A stretch of 64,000 nt of DNA, taken from Knufia peltigerae (lineage: Eukaryota > Ascomycota > Eurotiomycetes > Chaetothyriales > Trichomeriaceae). Positions within the stretch are counted from its first letter, which is position 1. Each line of letters begins with the position of its first letter. The translations under genes were made by a program, and so were the position numbers. The notes beneath the pieces are model-generated. The model was not told where the DNA came from, did no database searches, and saw nothing but the letters and a program-made list of their open reading frames with translations. Shown here piece by piece: positions 46,572 to 57,534 of this stretch. Location of the stretch: the NCBI GenBank assembly GCA_030247855.1, contig JAPDRN010000055.1, positions 1 to 64,000 on the forward strand, written 5' to 3'.

Positions 46572-47829
46572 ATGAGTCTTGGTCTTCATGGGTACAAATC
46601 TCTTCTTATCCGCATTGGCTGTTACAGTACTGACCAAGCCACCGCAGAGTGGCTTTCGTTTCTGGTGCCGGGGGCGGTATAGGGAGAGAGTGTGTTAAGC
46701 AGCTGGTGCGGGAAGGATGCACTCGGGTTTTTGCTACTGACATCAAGGAATCGGCATTGGAAGAAACCGTCAGCGTGGCAAAGCGACTCAATTCAAAGGC
46801 GAACATCGATACAGAAGTGGCAGATATAAGTCGTCCCGAAGTGATCGATGCGTTGATCAGTCGAGCTGTTCAGTCGTTTGGCCGAGTTGATTATGCTTTC
46901 AACATCGCAGGTCTGTCTGTTGGGAGACTATTATTCCCCTGGGGTTTTGTTTCTTCGTTCCGAAATGGCTAATGTTTAAATGTAAAAACTAGGCGTCACA
47001 GGAAAGCTCGAATCGATCGATAAGCTAACTTTGGATGACTACCAACTGGTTGAGTCAATCAACGCAAGAGCGGTCTGGTTATCTGAGCGAGCGCAAATCA
47101 CTCAAATGTTGACCCAAGAACCTCTGCCAACCCAGTATGTCATACTCTGGATCTTAGAGTCTACCTCCTGGTAGGTGTGGCAGCAGTGGCTGACAATCAA
47201 CCACAGTGATGGCCGTCCTGGTAGTAGAGGCGTTATAGTCAACGTGGCATCTGTCTGTGGTTTTATTGGGTTTCCTGATTCTACACCATATACAATGTCC
47301 AAACATGGTTTGTTCCCCTTCTTGTACCATCCCCGAAACGCCCCCATCTTTTATTGACAAGGTATCACATAGCCGTGATAGGCCTCACAAGAAGCGATTC
47401 CACCAGCTTCGCCGCCAAGGGTATACGAGTCAACGCTGTCTGTCCTGGGTCAGTGATTATACCATTATGCCTGAATGAAACTCACAACTTTCGGCAACTG
47501 GCTAATATGGGAAACCCTCAAGGATCATTGACACTGCGATATTAGGCCCAACCAGAGATTATTCCCTCGAATACTGCCAGACATTCACGCCGATGAAGCG
47601 TCTAGGTACCCCGCAAGAAATCGCGGAAGTTGCCACCTTTCTAGGTAAGGTTCTCAGTCGGCCGCCGGCCTCTGGTTGTTCATTGATTCAATGCTGATTA
47701 CATGGTAGCGTCCACCAGGGCAAGCTATATATGCGGAGCTGTAATCCCAGTGGGTTGTTGCGAAGCCGTTCTGCATGAGGTTTTCAGCTCACCATAGCAT
47801 AGGTCGACGGAGGATACACCGCTCAGTGA
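46572..47829 (+). CDS. Short-chain dehydrogenase/reductase, multi-exon, one intron unresolved
   Basis: Classical SDR of about 252-267 residues. Exons read as 46572-46591, 46648-46910, 46993-47134, 47207-47307, 47373-47448 (or to 47493), 47556-47644, 47709-47749 and 47803-47829. Motifs are FVSGAGGGIGRE, NIAGVTGKLE (across an intron), NVASVCG with the catalytic Ser, YTMSKHAVIG with the YxxxK pair, IRVNAVCPG, PMKRLGTPQEIAEV and the usual VDGGYTAQ end. After CPG the frame must shift. Either a GTCAGT donor at 47449 drops the PG loop, or a GC-AG intron from 47494 keeps it; the second gives a more typical protein. The gene starts the 46-64 kb block. Early decay is an alternative reading. Confidence 0.72.
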
Positions 47830-48041
47830 ACCCGGGCAGGTCAGAGGCTACAGCGGTCGTGAAGTTCAGATGACGGCGAAGCTTATCGTCTATAGTCGTA
47901 GTCTACTTAGTAGAAAATACACATATCCGTGGGATACTTGGATCGCATGTTCTCAGCACCACACCAGGCGGACCTTTATACGAAGAGGGGCCAAGGGATT
48001 GAAAGAAAGAGAAGTACCTGATGAACTGCTTTAACTACTTT

Positions 48042-49643
48042 TCAATCCTCAAAGTAGGGAAGTATCTTTGCCTGTCTGAACCTCTCAAATGAAAGAGCCC
48101 AAGACGTCTTTTCGTCAAAGGTTGTTTTGAAACCTGTCTGGTACATCTTGTCTGCGCAGATTTGGTGGTCGTAATCGAAAAGGCTGAGAATGGCGTCAAA
48201 GAAGAAAGGATTTGCGAGACTGTTGTCCCATGATCCTCGCTGTAACCCCTGATCCTGGACAATTTGGTCCCAGTCAGCGCGGTGCTTTGCCATGAACTCC
48301 GATGGCTTGAAAGACCCTTCAACCACCCCAACCCCTTCCAGACCAAATAAGGAGCAGATGAGAGACCAGCGATCGGACCATTTAGAAGGATTGTTGGTGT
48401 CAATGACGTTGAAAGCTTCTCCTCCCCCACAGAGCTTAGGATTGAGCGAGGCCCAGATGCTGAATTTTGCCACCATATCTTGGTTGGTCTGGCTGGAGAG
48501 TACGTTATAGGACTTTTCGGTACCTGGCCAGGGCACTTTACTACCTCGTCCGTTCACGAAACGGTATAGGGATAGGTAGATCCCCAGGCTCTGGCTCAGG
48601 CATTGTGCATTATTGTTGGGAACAAAGCCAACCACCAAATCGGGCCGCACCTCGCACCAGGTCCATTTCCGTCCTTTTGCCATGCGCGTCAGCGCATCTG
48701 TCTCCCAGTAGTAGAAAAGGTTTGATGCATGCGGCTCCGGGAGACGCGGCAAGGACTCCGAGAGCGGGAGGTGATCACCATAGGGAAAATCTTGGAAGAG
48801 GTGGATGCCGTACGCCTGGGATTACATTATCAGCATCCATCCATCCATACATTATGCTGGCCCGCCAGCAGCAGGTAGTGTATATATACTTTTGTACCAG
48901 TCGGCAGGACAAAGAATTGGAAATCTGGGCAGAGTGCTTGAACTGCCATAGTAGCCTTCTCCAACATTGATGAATTAACAATGGACTCCTCCTTTGGGTC
49001 TTCAACCCATTTATAGCCTGTTTACGTGTTATTAGACTCTGATCGCAGCCGGAAAAATACAGTTTGCTTACTGTTGAAGAATACGTGAGTGACAGTGTCG
49101 ATGTCGGGAATCTTTTGTTTCAGAACATCCTTCGTGCCCTCGGCATTGAGACGGATAAGATCAATCCCGCTGTAGATGCTCAACTTGGAAGAGTCTGGCC
49201 AGAGAGCTTTTTCGGCACTGATGGGTCGAACTGTGACTGCGCTGACCTTGGAAAATGCCTGCGCCTCAGGCGAATTTGATAACAGCTGGTTGACGATGGC
49301 CCACCCAGTTATTCCAGACGCTCCGAACACAAGGGCGTGTTTGTTCTTATCATCATGCTGCGCCAACTCCTTGTTTTCGAAAAGATTGGTCAATACTAAT
49401 GAGCGCCGCCTGGTAACCCCCCCAAAACCACTCACGAAACTTGGATGCGACCCCCTGATGGCAGGCCTGAAGCGACGATGAGGACTCCAGCTTCCTTTGA
49501 GGCTGCAACGCAGGGCCGACATCTTCCCAACCAGTCGAACGTGAATGCGACTTACTTTGCTGGAGCCGCAAGTTTGGCACTTTCAAGGCCCTGACAGATG
49601 TTTGCAAGAGGCCACGAGTGATAGTGCCCAGCCGACTTAGCAT
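48042..49643 (-). CDS. PRISE-family reductase (progesterone 5beta-reductase/iridoid synthase-like SDR)
   Basis: NADPH-dependent atypical SDR that in plants reduces activated C=C bonds of enones or cyclises 8-oxogeranial. Exons 49643-49556, 49395-49072, 49017-48890 and 48815-48042 give 437 residues. The Rossmann motif is LVFGASGITGWAIVNQLL. PTGTKAYG holds the PRISE catalytic Lys, here residue 180 and the last codon of exon 3. NLFYYWETD supplies the catalytic Tyr near 215. The first exon (MLSRLGTITRGLLQTSVRA) is Arg-rich with no acidic residues, like a mitochondrial presequence, and is joined in phase; this first exon is the least certain part. An enone-reducing role would fit terpenoid or aromatic catabolism in this block. 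Confidence 0.83.
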
Positions 49644-50190
49644 TCGATTGGAGGATACTGCAGTTCCAATCTTGGGTCTCAAGGCCCGCAACCCGTATGC
49701 GTCAATGGATACCGATATTCGCAAAGAGGAGCTTGCGGGTGGGGCCGGTCGCAACTTTTCCCCGGCCGCTCTGTGGAAAGACTGATCGCACTGTCCGCGA
49801 CTTATAGTCCTTGATCTTGACATGTCAGCTGTACTAATCCACAGAGAAGTGAAAACCTTCACCCTAGCATCTTTGGAGACGGTTGGATCTCACTAGATCC
49901 TGCAAGCTTAATGCGAGAGAGAGCAAGTGTTAGTCAATCTAAAACAAAGTTGTAGTCGCAAGCGGGGAATTGTGGGCCGCCATCCCATCATGGAAATCGA
50001 GCTAAGAGGATCGTTGGGTCAGGAAGCCTTTGGCTGGCGCGACCGCGAAAAACAATATCCAGAACCTAGCCCATGTATCTATCAGTGGCAGCGTACGGAA
50101 GCAAACACGGTGTATAGTGTAGATTTGGTAGCAAGCCCCATGCCATCGTTCTGCATCAATCAACTACCCTCGTGTGATGTGCCCAAGGTC
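49644..50190. other. Promoter region of the PRISE gene
   Basis: About 550 bases between the PRISE first exon and the stop of the next minus-strand SDR. Open frames here continue from exon 1 and are probably leader sequence. Confidence 0.45.
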
Positions 50191-50987
50191 TTAGCAAGTC
50201 CAACCGCCGTCCACAGTGTAGGTAGAGCCGGTCACAAAGCTGCTTTCATCACTGAGGAGGAAACAGACAATATTGGCCACTTCCTCTGGCAGAGCAAACC
50301 GCTTGATGGGAGTTGTGGGCTCGGAGGCGGAAAATTTGTCCGCTGCTACCATTGGAGTCATGACAGCCCCCCTTAGGAAAAACCATTAGCATGCTCCAGA
50401 ACAACATTCAATGGTACTAACGGTGCAACACAATTAACTCGGATGCCCAACTCAGCGGCATCCCGGGCACCGGCTTTGGTGAGCCCAACCACCGCATGCT
50501 TGCTTGCACTATATGGAGCATTCTTGGGTAGTCCAAGTATGCCTGCCACACTTGCAATATTGACTATACTCCCTCCTTTCTGCATGATACCTGGTCTGAG
50601 TTGTTCCGCGATGCAATTAAAGACGCCATTCGCATTGACGTCCATGGTGTGCGAATATTCCTCCGAGCTCACCTCCCAAATTGGGAGGATATTGCTTCCT
50701 TTTCCAATTACTCCGGCCACATTAGCACAACCATGGAGTAACCCATGTTGCTGCTTAACCTGGTCGATGAAATCTCTCACATTGTCCCTGCTCCGCACAT
50801 CGACTTGATGGATGGTAATGTTGCGACCTTGATGATCTAACGAGCGAGCAACCTGTTCGAGGCCTTGCACATTGATATCGGCGAGAGCCAACGAGGCTCC
50901 TCGAGCTGCCAATGTGGTGGCGCAGGCTAGACCAATTCCTGAGCTTGCTCCAGTCACTGCGAAGACTTTAGCGTCGAGCGAGGCCAT
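50191..50987 (-). CDS. Classical short-chain dehydrogenase/reductase
   Basis: NAD(P)-dependent oxidoreductase of the FabG-like classical type. Exons 50987-50422 and 50371-50191 give 248 residues, exactly the usual size. Motifs are VTGASSGIGLACA, an NVAG core (CANVAGVIGKG), NIASVAGILG with the catalytic Ser, PYSASKHAVVG with Tyr and Lys, IRVNCVAP, and after the intron GAVMTPMV and the C-terminal VDGGWTC. The acidic residue after strand 2 (LALADIN) points to NAD(H). It could oxidise a hydroxy intermediate of the block's pathway. It is divergent from the EthD-like gene. Confidence 0.9.
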
Positions 50988-51677
50988 GGATAACTATGTA
51001 CCCTTCGTCGCCTGGTGACAAGAAGTACGAAGAGTGGCTTTTATGGTGACTTTGCTGAGATACATTTAGTCGCAGTCTAGTAGTAAACACCCCCAATCTC
51101 CTGTTGCTATCCGATTTAGGAAACATACTATCCTCGCGGAAACCATTAGGCAAACTCCATATACGGAAAACAATACGGTGACTCACAACTTACCTAGCCG
51201 TGAACCTGTTCTACGGATGATGCGTTTTGCTTGAACGCCCACAGCATTGAATGGCCTGTTCAGGAGATTGGCACTTCAGAACCATTGCTTGAGCGGCACA
51301 GCTTAAGTTAGACACCCCACGAAATTCCTTCGCCATGGTGTAGCGTCAGAGAGAGGTAGATTCAACTTATGTTGATCGAACCCACAAGAAGCTTGCAGCT
51401 AGTTTTCACATTATAGCCGCTGAAGACTCCATGATTCCCTCGGGTCATTCTGGGTAACGGTTCCCTGGATAGCACTGCCGATTGAGGCACAACAAAGGAA
51501 TTACTGAATTTGCACTCTCTGCAATGAAAAGCCTTACATATATCCGCTTTTGCCTCGGTAGGTCAGAGGAGTGCTATTGTCGCTCCCTTTTGACATTTGT
51601 GACCCTTGGTTTGTCCTCCCAAGACGTCCCTATTCCGACCTATCTGCTTTCATTGCGTTTCTTACCAAGCTCAAAAG
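50988..51677. promoter_or_regulatory. Divergent promoter region of SDR and EthD-like gene
   Basis: Head-to-head spacer of 690 bases within the 46-64 kb block. No gene is visible, and I recognise no regulator site with confidence. Confidence 0.45.
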
Positions 51678-52544
51678 ATGTCCAAAGTTCTTGAAGGTTC
51701 TGGCATCCTCTACGTCAATTCGAGAATCGTGGATAAGAAGCTGCTGCCAGAGTCTCTCTTTCACGAATGGTATAGTGGAGAGCACATCCCAGATGTATTG
51801 AAGACTGGAGGAGCGCAGGTCGCGTTTCGCTACGAAAAGGCAGAGGTGGATAATTCAGCCGCAGACCGTCCATATCTAGCCGTCTACTTTATACCACGGG
51901 CCGACTTCCTTGGGTCCAAAGAGTTCGAAGACATCCCTGTCGTGAGTGATCAACTGCCAGGCGAGAGCAAGAACATATTCGACCTAGCCGAGTTCGATGT
52001 GCGGTTCTACAATTATATATCAAAGAAGGAGGGGAGCCAGTTGGAAAATGGTAGGATCAAATAGCGGCTTGTTTCATTGACTCTTCCGCCTCTACCACTG
52101 TTATATCTGAATGACCTAGTAGCAAGGACTAAATTACAACAGGTCCGACAGGCTTCTTACGAACGATGCAATTCAATGCTCCCTCGGAAGTTGCTGGAGA
52201 CCCAAAGGGAAGGCTCCTAGATTGGTATACATCGCAAAATTGGGGGCATGCTGCAGAAAGGATTCGACTGTTTGAGATGTTCTATAACACCATGAATAAG
52301 CTAGCACAGGAGGATAACCCTCTGTCACAACCCGCCAAGTTTTTGGCTCTGGTAGGCCCTCCCCCGTGTGTACTCCTTTGATATGGTTTACCTTGGGTGT
52401 CGGCCCTGGCATTAGACTGACCAATGACGACTTGAGTAGGAAGAATACGCCACAATCGACCAGCTGAAAGCAGCAAACAGCGATACGCAAGGGGTGATAT
52501 TTACCATTACAAAAGAATTCGGTGATTGTGGGATGAATTTTTAG
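51678..52544 (+). CDS. EthD-domain protein
   Basis: Small alpha+beta-barrel protein. EthD proteins accompany oxidative degradation and polyketide genes in bacteria and fungi, but their chemistry is often unknown. Exons 51678-52050, 52143-52351 and 52440-52544 give 228 residues, the length of the two-domain fungal type. The N-terminal half shows GILYVNSRIVD, FHEWYSGEHIPDVLKTGG and FRYEKAE, typical of this group. The second half (GFLRTMQFNAPSE, WYTSQNW) looks like a divergent second barrel. Start 51678 fits the family N-terminus better than the in-frame ATG at 51606. It is convergent with the peroxisomal SDR gene, with 131 bases between their stop codons. Confidence 0.82.
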
Positions 52545-52675
52545 TGTTGAAGCACGGTTCAGCTATAGTAAAACTAGAAGCAAGATTATACCAGCAGTAA
52601 AGCGAAGGGAACATTACAGAAATATAAAACGGCATTGCGGGGAAACATTTCGTTCACAGTGAACTCGCCTCTTGT

Positions 52676-53690
52676 TTACAACTTAGACAGTCTTCCAGCG
52701 GTTAGCCGCCCTCCGCCATCAACAGGTATTGTGGCACCATTTCTATTGGGATATTGTAAGTATATGGGTCGCTTTCTTTCTTATGAGTTCGAGACTTACA
52801 TCCACGCTGCTCCACGAGAACAAAGAAAGACCATTACTCCAGCCATATCAGAGGCGACCCCGAGTCTTCTCCGAGGGTTTTCTCTCTCCAATCCTTCAAG
52901 ACCACCAAGGGACTCTATCAGGCCGTTCGCGAGCTTGGAGGGGAAGAATCCAGGGGCAACGGAGTTCGTTGTAATGTGTCTCGGGCCAAGTTCAACGGCG
53001 ATGTTTCTTGCCAAATGGTCTGCTGCGGCTTTGGATGCCGAATAGACAATTGTGCCATGCTCTCCGACATGAGGAACATGAGACCCAGCCGTAGAGCTGA
53101 CGATGACGACTCTTGCAGGATCCGATAGTGTCCCGGCTGCCTCGAGTAACGGCGTAAATCTGGATTTTTTAGAAGCTGCGCCGACACAAGCAATGGCATG
53201 TCTTGCTCTGGTACTCACATTCTGATCAGGTTGAATATGCTCCGAACATTTAAATCTAGCACTTTGACCGTGCTAGCATCTGGTGTGGTATCAAATGGGC
53301 CTCCCCACGCCGCTCCAGCATTGGCGACCAGAATGTCCAGCTTGGATTCAGTTTTCTGGACTTCCTTGACCAATCGCTGAATCTCTTCTGTCTTTGATAT
53401 ATCTGCAGGAATCGCCAATGCTCGCCCTTTTATATTCGGTAGTTTGTTCAATCGTTCGACGGCCTGATTGAGGCCATATGTGCCTCCTGACTTGCGAGAC
53501 GTCAAGATGACCTTTTTCGCCCCAGCATAGAGGAATGCAGTTGCTGTGTGGAGTCCCAAACCGCGAGAGCCTAGCTTAACACGTTTAAGATAAGCCAAAA
53601 ACTGATGCGCGGATTCGACTCACCTCCAGTGATCAAAGCAACCTTTCCGTCAAGACGGAACAAGTCTTGAAAATCAGGAATGTCGGACAT
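52676..53690 (-). CDS. Short-chain dehydrogenase with peroxisomal signal SKL
   Basis: NADP(H)-type SDR, similar to fungal RhlG/3-oxoacyl-reductase-like enzymes. Exons 53690-53624, 53570-53219, 53159-52800 and 52742-52676 give 281 residues. The start MSDIPDFQDLFRLDGKVA is typical of the group. ITGGSRGLG spans the first intron. Then come LVANAGAAWGGPF, VIVSSTAG with Ser, IVYSASKAAADH with Tyr and Lys, and TNSVAPGFFPS. The last exon encodes VDGGGRLTAGRLSKL, ending in a perfect PTS1, so it should act in peroxisomes, perhaps on a CoA-bound hydroxy or keto intermediate. Missing the last intron would hide the signal. It is divergent from the AtuA gene across 337 bases. Confidence 0.87.
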
Positions 53691-54027
53691 GGCTCCCTGC
53701 ACCGCGCGCTGGTTGGACAAGTCTTACAAGAGGCCCAAGAGCTTGGATTGAGGAAACGCTTTAAGACGGAGGCTCTATCCCAGGTTCTGTTAAGCTCTTT
53801 GATCCATGAGGTGGTCTGGATTAGGAAATAGTGGCTTTGGCCGCCGATGAGGAGAACAGGATCTCGGAGCGTGAATCGTTATCCCAAACGAGAGTCCCCA
53901 CAACATCGGTCCAACAAGCCGAGGAATTTATTAGCATTGCCATGACTGGGGATGCCAATATGATACTTGATGACCTTTGCGTTGACCTGAACGTGGTATT
54001 GACTTTATCATCACAGTCACTATTCAA
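53691..54027. promoter_or_regulatory. Short divergent promoter of peroxisomal SDR and AtuA gene
   Basis: Only 337 bases separate the two start codons, suggesting joint control of the pair. No known binding site was recognised. Confidence 0.5.
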
Positions 54028-55926
54028 ATGCTCAAAAACATGGCAGATCGCCGACCAAAAGAAGACTGTTCAAGGCGCAGACCAGTCCGCGTTGCGGGCG
54101 CCTCCGGCGGAGTCTTTGACCGATTTAGGTCGCTCAAAGACCTTTCCAGTGATCCTGACATCGACGTCATTGTCGGCGACTGGCTCGGAGAGCTCAATAT
54201 GACCCATCGAGGGTCCCAGAAGGCCAAAGAGGCCCAGACCGGTGACCAGTCCCAGGAGGGTTCCTTTGAGGTTATTTTTGTCGACTGCTTACGCCCTGCA
54301 TTGAAGAATATCGCAAAAAATCGCCAAAAAGTTTGCGCAAACGCTGGAGCAACAGATGCGAAAGGGTTAGCCAAAGCCGTCAGAGACATGTGCCAGGCAG
54401 AAGGGGTCGATCTTAAGGTTTCGTGGATCGAAGGCGACGATGTTACCGAAGCTGCACTGAAGATGATTGCCGCAGGGGAGGAATTTGCGAGCTTACCAAG
54501 TGACACCAAGCTGTCCGACTGGGGTCATGAGCCTCTATTTGCTCAGTGCTACTTGGGAGCAGCTGGCATAGCCGAGGCTTTCCGTGCTGGTGCTGATATC
54601 GTCCTCTGCGGTCGCGTTGCCGATGCATCGCCTTGTGTAGGTGCAGCAATGTGGTGGCATGATTGGAAAACAGACCAATTCACAGAATTGGCTCACGCTC
54701 TAGTGGCAGGTCATCTCATCGAGTGTAGCAACTACGTGACCGGAGGATACTACAGTGGCTTCAAGAAAGAAGTCTTGCCCGCATGTGCAGACATGGGCTT
54801 TCCAATTGCCGAAATTGACGCGTGCGGCGAGTTCATCATCACCAAGGAGAAAAACAGTCAAGGGATAGTGACGCCTGGAACATGCATTTCGCAGATGCTG
54901 TACGAGATCCAGGGTCCCTTGTATTATAACTCCGATGTGACTGCTCGGATAGACTCTATGAAGATGGAGGCCATTGGCGAGAATCGTGTCAAGGTTACTA
55001 ATGTGATCGGACTGCCTCCTCCTCCCACAACAAAGGTAGGATTCACAGCGCTGGGCGGCTACCAGGCCGAGTTCCATTACTTTCTCACGGGATTGGACAT
55101 TGAAGAGAAGGCCAAGATGGTCGAGATACAGACATTGGCATCGATGGGAGAATATCGCAAGGAGTTTCATACTCTGAAATTCACGGTAACGGGCTCTTCA
55201 CGACCAAATCCGAGGAATCAGAATGAAGCTACCGTCGATCTTCGTATCTTTGCGCAATCACGGAATCCAGAAATCATATCGGCTGGAAAGAATGTGATTG
55301 TGAAGCCTGAAACACCATGCTTTGCACGATGGTGCTTGGAGAACTGCCTTCAGGGTTATCCAGGGTCGACCATGGCTTTGGATATGCGTCAGGCTATGGG
55401 GAAGCCATACTTTGAGTACTGGGCTACTCTAATTCCCCAGTCTGTCGTGGAGCACAAAGTGTACCATTTCGATGCGACAGTTCAACACATCCCGCCTCCG
55501 GCTGTCACAAAGCATTATCCACGACAACAGAGTTCATACGACACTACGAATCCTCTACCTGCTGACTCCTGGGGCCCGACAAGATCTGCCCCACTGGGCC
55601 ATGTATGTATGGGGCGGTCGGGCGACAAATCCTCGGACTGCAATGTTGGCTTCTTTGTCCGGAACACCGATGAATGGGACTGGTTGCGATCGACACTGTC
55701 AGTCGAGAAGATGCAAGATCTTCTGGGAGAAGAGTACAAGGGCGGGAGGATCGATCGCTTCGAGTTCCCTCATTTGTATGCTGTGCATTTCCTGTTGAGG
55801 GACCATCTGGACCGTGGTTGCAATGCGTCTTCCAGTTATGACACGCTTGGTAAGAACTGTTGCGAGTATCTGAGGGCAAAACATGTCGATATCCCAGTCG
55901 CATTTTTGGAACGAGGAATAATTTAG
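54028..55926 (+). CDS. AtuA-like (DUF1446) acyclic terpene utilisation family protein
   Basis: Homologue of AtuA, which in Pseudomonas is encoded with the citronellol/geranyl-CoA degradation enzymes and whose biochemical role is not settled. It is a single exon of up to 632 residues; a second in-frame ATG four codons on (MADRRPKED) may be the true start. The N-terminal family domain (about 20-470) begins RVAGASGGVFDR, with WLGELNMT, CGRVADASP and TPGTC motifs. The C-terminal domain (about 520-630) has GRSGDKSSDCNVGFFV, typical of the family's second domain. No targeting signal is seen. Its divergent pairing with a peroxisomal SDR and proximity to an acyl-CoA ligase support a role in CoA-linked degradation of branched or terpenoid acids. 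That substrate class is inference. Confidence 0.9.
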   Translation: MLKNMADRRPKEDCSRRRPVRVAGASGGVFDRFRSLKDLSSDPDIDVIVGDWLGELNMTHRGSQKAKEAQTGDQSQEGSFEVIFVDCLRPALKNIAKNRQKVCANAGATDAKGLAKAVRDMCQAEGVDLKVSWIEGDDVTEAALKMIAAGEEFASLPSDTKLSDWGHEPLFAQCYLGAAGIAEAFRAGADIVLCGRVADASPCVGAAMWWHDWKTDQFTELAHALVAGHLIECSNYVTGGYYSGFKKEVLPACADMGFPIAEIDACGEFIITKEKNSQGIVTPGTCISQMLYEIQGPLYYNSDVTARIDSMKMEAIGENRVKVTNVIGLPPPPTTKVGFTALGGYQAEFHYFLTGLDIEEKAKMVEIQTLASMGEYRKEFHTLKFTVTGSSRPNPRNQNEATVDLRIFAQSRNPEIISAGKNVIVKPETPCFARWCLENCLQGYPGSTMALDMRQAMGKPYFEYWATLIPQSVVEHKVYHFDATVQHIPPPAVTKHYPRQQSSYDTTNPLPADSWGPTRSAPLGHVCMGRSGDKSSDCNVGFFVRNTDEWDWLRSTLSVEKMQDLLGEEYKGGRIDRFEFPHLYAVHFLLRDHLDRGCNASSSYDTLGKNCCEYLRAKHVDIPVAFLERGII

Positions 55927-55932
55927 GATGAG

Positions 55933-56482
55933 CTACTCGGGGTCCCCATGATTAATCCGCAAGACTCCGCTTTGAGAGCCCAATTCATTCAAAACTTCAG
56001 CTAGTGTCTTTCCCGGTTCTCCAGATGCTAATCGAGCTTCTTCAAGTGAGCACATTGCCAGTGGCCGTATCTCGACCTGCCGTCTAACCATACGATGGAC
56101 CGCGTCCGCGATCGATGACCGATATCCATCGCACCACTCAAAAACAACTCCCGTAGCCAAATCTTTGCGACCCACCACCGTGGCCAGGTGAGGGTTGACA
56201 ATTCTTGGAAATCCAAATCCTGACGTTCCAACGTGCTCATGTCGAACTCTGATGGAAAGGGGGTACTCTTCCTTCCTTGACTGGCATGCAAGCCTAAAAC
56301 AGTCCCTCTGTGAGTTTGTCTCATTCGGAAAAGAATGGGGTGCTGCAAACTTACCCATACACTCTGAACGGACATTGCAACTTGCCATATGAAGAGTCTG
56401 GAATGCCATCCGGGACACTGTGTCTGCCCCAGTTACCACGGTCGACACATTCGATTTCTATATCTGGAGGTATCTGACACAT
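55933..56482 (-). CDS. Unrecognised small two-exon protein
   Basis: Not recognised. Exons 56482-56355 and 56293-55933, joined GG|G across a GTAAGT...TTTTAG intron, give 162 residues. Exon 1 reads MCQIPPDIEIECVDRGNW and continues in a polar, Gly/Pro-rich stretch. Exon 2 includes LSIRVRHEHVGTSGFGFP, VVFEWCDGYRSS and LEEARLASGEPGKTLAEVL, so it is protein-like throughout. No signal peptide or membrane helix is visible. Its stop lies 6 bases from that of the AtuA gene on the opposite strand, so the two transcripts must overlap. The exact start and the intron are by eye only. The tight packing suggests that it belongs to the block. Confidence 0.55.
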
Positions 56483-56887
56483 CTGTACTCCTAGTGTTTT
56501 CTATGCCCTGGCCACCGTGCAACCAAACTTGGCTGACATGTGAGTCATGACTGTGTCGTGGAGTATATACGCCTTGTTCACGATTTAAAGCTTTACTGAT
56601 GACCGATACGTGTAGCCGGGGCTTCTGAAGAACTTTAGCAAGCCCTTAGTATCCATCAACATATTATGTCCACTTAGGGAATCATTAGACGCTCTGGCGG
56701 ATTTTAGGAAAATACCACTCCTCGACCGGGTGCGGCATTCCGACATCAAAGTAGCTCCTCAGGTCAGGAGTGGACGACCCATAGGTATTACAACTTCTAT
56801 GTAGAGAAGCTTATGACAGACACCAATCTATATGCACATTTCTTTGATTGTTGCTACTTGTCCTGTAAGTTGATACTCTTATGGATA
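56483..56887. other. Intergenic region, no gene seen
   Basis: About 400 bases between the unrecognised small gene's start and the cupin stop, both on the minus strand. No coding sequence is supported. Confidence 0.5.
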
Positions 56888-57534
56888 TCAATTTTCCTTG
56901 ATATGCTGCTCCCGCAATTCTTCCCCATTAACGTGAAATGGCTCACACGGGATCGTCACAGCTACAAACCTGGCAGGGTTTGTTTGAGAGCCGTTTCTCC
57001 AGCGATGCATAGTTCCCCGCTGGACTATATGGTCCTGTTCACAGAAAAGCAATTAGGGCATCCGCTCAGAAGACCGACTCGGAGGGAAGGGAGACAAACC
57101 CCTGGTAGTAAACGCACTACCTCGCCGCTATCAAGCTCGTGTAAGACTTCACCCATAACACAGATGGAGAAATCGATCGAAACTGTTCGATGAAGTTGAC
57201 TTTTGGCACCTGGAATAAGGTCAACCACGAGAAGATTCGCCCCCGTGCCATAAGGCACGATGTTTTGTCCAGTCGAGCTCGTAGGGCCACTTTCTTGGAG
57301 ATATGATTTCAAGTCGATGTCCGCGGCCAACTTTGCGGGTACAGAACCAACTGCATATGAGCGACCTGTCCCGCCAGCGTTGGGAACCGGCCAATATCTA
57401 ACAGGCGGTGAGTCGAGATAAATGCTCTTTCCACCGCTGTTGTGTCCGGTGATATGGCGTTGGACAGCCGGAAGCATTGTCACAGAGTCCACCATTTCAG
57501 AACCTAATTCCGGGGCAGGGTTTAGCTCCGCCAT
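56888..57534 (-). CDS. Cupin-domain protein
   Basis: Single-domain beta-barrel protein. Fungal cupins of this type are often metal-dependent dioxygenases or isomerases next to aromatic-degradation and secondary-metabolite genes. Exons 57534-57100 and 57034-56888 give 193 residues. The family start AVQRHITGHNSGGKSIY is present. The cupin core is LLVVDLIPGAKSQLHRTVS, ICVMGEVLHELDSGEVVRLL and PGD, and after the intron IVQRGTMHRWRN. The two metal-motif halves are split by the intron. The open frame upstream of 57534 has no ATG, which fixes this start unless a further 5' exon exists. It lies downstream of the hydrolase gene in the same direction. Confidence 0.85.
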
